Assembly: GCF_002723935.1 (NCBI RefSeq)
Contig: NZ_BEWM01000003.1
Location: 186,001 to 250,000, forward strand
Reading direction: 5' to 3'
DNA: 64,000 nucleotides
DNA from: Gluconobacter cerinus
GTDB taxonomy: Bacteria > Pseudomonadota > Alphaproteobacteria > Acetobacterales > Acetobacteraceae
Shown here one piece after another: positions 63,125 to 64,000 of this stretch (its first letter is position 1; the number at the start of each line of letters is the position of its first letter). Both the position numbers and the translations under genes were made by a program. The notes under the pieces are model-generated. The model worked only from the letters and a program-made list of their open reading frames with translations. It had not been told where the DNA came from and did not search any database.

Positions 63125-64000
63125 TTAGTCGTTCATTGGATAGGATGCCAGCAGACGGCGCTGCTTGCGCCAGGAGTGCAGCATTCCGAAAGCGCCTGAT
63201 GTCTTCCATCCACGCGCCTTGTTGGCCGCGCCGATAAGGAAGGTCTGGTGATAGTGTGAGAACTGTGCCCGATACGCTTCCCACAGGGTTGTGCGGCGGT
63301 CCCAGATATGGATTGCTTCGGAGCCGACACCGTTAATTTCGATAATGCGAAGGCCTTCTCCGCGCTGCAGGGCTTCAACCGACGGAACCTTCACGTCTAC
63401 ACGGCCGAAATAGAAATCCGGGACGTCTTTCATGATGGCGTCCAGGCGCGCGGTCAGCTCTGGGGTGGTATCAGCCCGGCCATCGCGAAAGACAGACCCT
63501 TTGCAATGATTGCCAGCAAACACGAGGGGTAGAACTTCCCCTTCTGCCAGAACGGACTTTTCCCGCCCCGCCAGACGCGGAAGATAGATTTGCGGAACCT
63601 GCCCCATGCGAGGATCACTCATGATGAGTTCTTCGATGGTAGAATGTCCGTCGCCCGTGAGAACCGGGGCTTCCTTGTATGTTACCGACGTGATGCGGCC
63701 TTGCGGTTGATCAGGATGGCGGATGTAAAACAGGCCGGCTTCGACAGGATAGTCGATGAGTTCCTGTACCATCAGGTCAACGTCGTTCGGGAACTGAGGG
63801 AGAACGCTTTCGAGTTGCTCCCGGGAGCGGACAAGTTTCACGCCCGTTCCGTTGCAGCCAATATCGGGTTTGACCACTACCGGAAATGACAGCTCCTTCC
63901 GTTCCATCGCGGCCAGCGCACGATCCAGCGCGCCCATGCCACTCGCAAAAACAGCGTACGGGGCAATAGCCTCCTGGGCGATTGGGCCAGCCATATCGAG
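63125..64000 (-). CDS. ATP-grasp ligase, 3' part (D-Ala-D-Ala ligase-like)
   Basis: The C-terminal portion of an ATP-grasp protein; the frame runs off the window at 64000 and 291 residues are visible, so the start lies outside. The ATP-binding motif VVVKPDIGCNGTGVKLV is the ATP-grasp Lys region, and GRVDVKVPSVEALQRGEGLR, then IIEINGVGSEA, contain the metal-binding Glu/Asn. It may be a carboxylate-amine ligase rather than Ddl. The gene ends 7 bases after the mlaD stop (convergent). Confidence 0.82.
   Translation of the reverse strand, partial: LDMAGPIAQEAIAPYAVFASGMGALDRALAAMERKELSFPVVVKPDIGCNGTGVKLVRSREQLESVLPQFPNDVDLMVQELIDYPVEAGLFYIRHPDQPQGRITSVTYKEAPVLTGDGHSTIEELIMSDPRMGQVPQIYLPRLAGREKSVLAEGEVLPLVFAGNHCKGSVFRDGRADTTPELTARLDAIMKDVPDFYFGRVDVKVPSVEALQRGEGLRIIEINGVGSEAIHIWDRRTTLWEAYRAQFSHYHQTFLIGAANKARGWKTSGAFGMLHSWRKQRRLLASYPMND

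Overview
The window reads as a stretch of chromosome from an alphaproteobacterium, most likely an acetic acid bacterium (Acetobacteraceae, Gluconobacter-like). This is an inference from gene content and was not checked by a search. Supporting signs are a string of alphaproteobacterial families (DUF4167, DUF3553, DUF1217, CobS/CobT chelatase subunits, Bpt leucyltransferase, a two-domain cold-shock protein), a Tat-exported lactonase that suits periplasmic sugar oxidation, and frequent GTG/TTG starts. Genes are densely packed. I found no integrase, transposase, CRISPR array or prophage module. The sequence starts inside a lolC/E gene and ends inside an ATP-grasp ligase gene.

Layout. 1-5128: lipoprotein release ABC transporter (lolC/E end, lolD), then dnaE. 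5129-8026: rpsB with a structured leader, tsf, recO. 7986-14599: a wedged lipoprotein gene, parC, bpt, cls, an endonuclease/exonuclease/phosphatase-family protein and an AI-2E-family permease. 14711-18453: sseA-metC-small membrane protein, facing comM. 18490-23710: serA and hisN on the minus strand, then the coupled run kdsB-pheA-dapA-smpB. 23832-29818: cold-shock protein, LpxR-like protein, a GGDEF(degenerate)-EAL protein and recG. 29891-36706: mfd, a secreted unknown, an orphan DUF1217 gene and a PLP decarboxylase. 36675-41895: cobT, cobS, a J-domain protein, bolA, a LolA-like lipoprotein and lipB. 41953-46430: tRNA-Leu(GAG), galU, DUF3553, comF, grxC, DUF2147 and the Tat lactonase. 46472-56584: ubiG, then the long run lysC-nitronate monooxygenase-rodZ-ispG-hisS-prfA, an opposing small secreted gene, prmC and DUF4167. 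56626-64000: glycosyltransferase, tRNA-Met(CAU), mscS, a GIY-YIG/DUF4357 protein, an amino acid permease, uppP, mlaD and the partial ATP-grasp gene.

Most genes are housekeeping: replication and repair (dnaE, recO, parC, recG, mfd), translation (rpsB, tsf, hisS, prfA, prmC, smpB, two tRNAs), amino acid synthesis (serA, hisN, pheA, dapA, lysC, metC), cofactors (lipB, ubiG, cobST, ispG) and envelope (lolCD, kdsB, galU, uppP, mlaD, rodZ, cls, lolA-like). Operons are tight, with TGATG, ATGA and GTGA overlaps. Four convergent pairs overlap at their 3' ends; elsewhere strong hairpin terminators separate convergent genes.

I did not find a clearly new multi-gene system. The best leads are smaller: a candidate leader peptide and hairpin ahead of rpsB, unknown secreted or lipoprotein genes wedged into conserved neighbourhoods (7986-8462, 54553-55011), a GIY-YIG/DUF4357 protein, and an EAL protein with a broken GGDEF site. 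No gap longer than about 290 bases lacks a gene.
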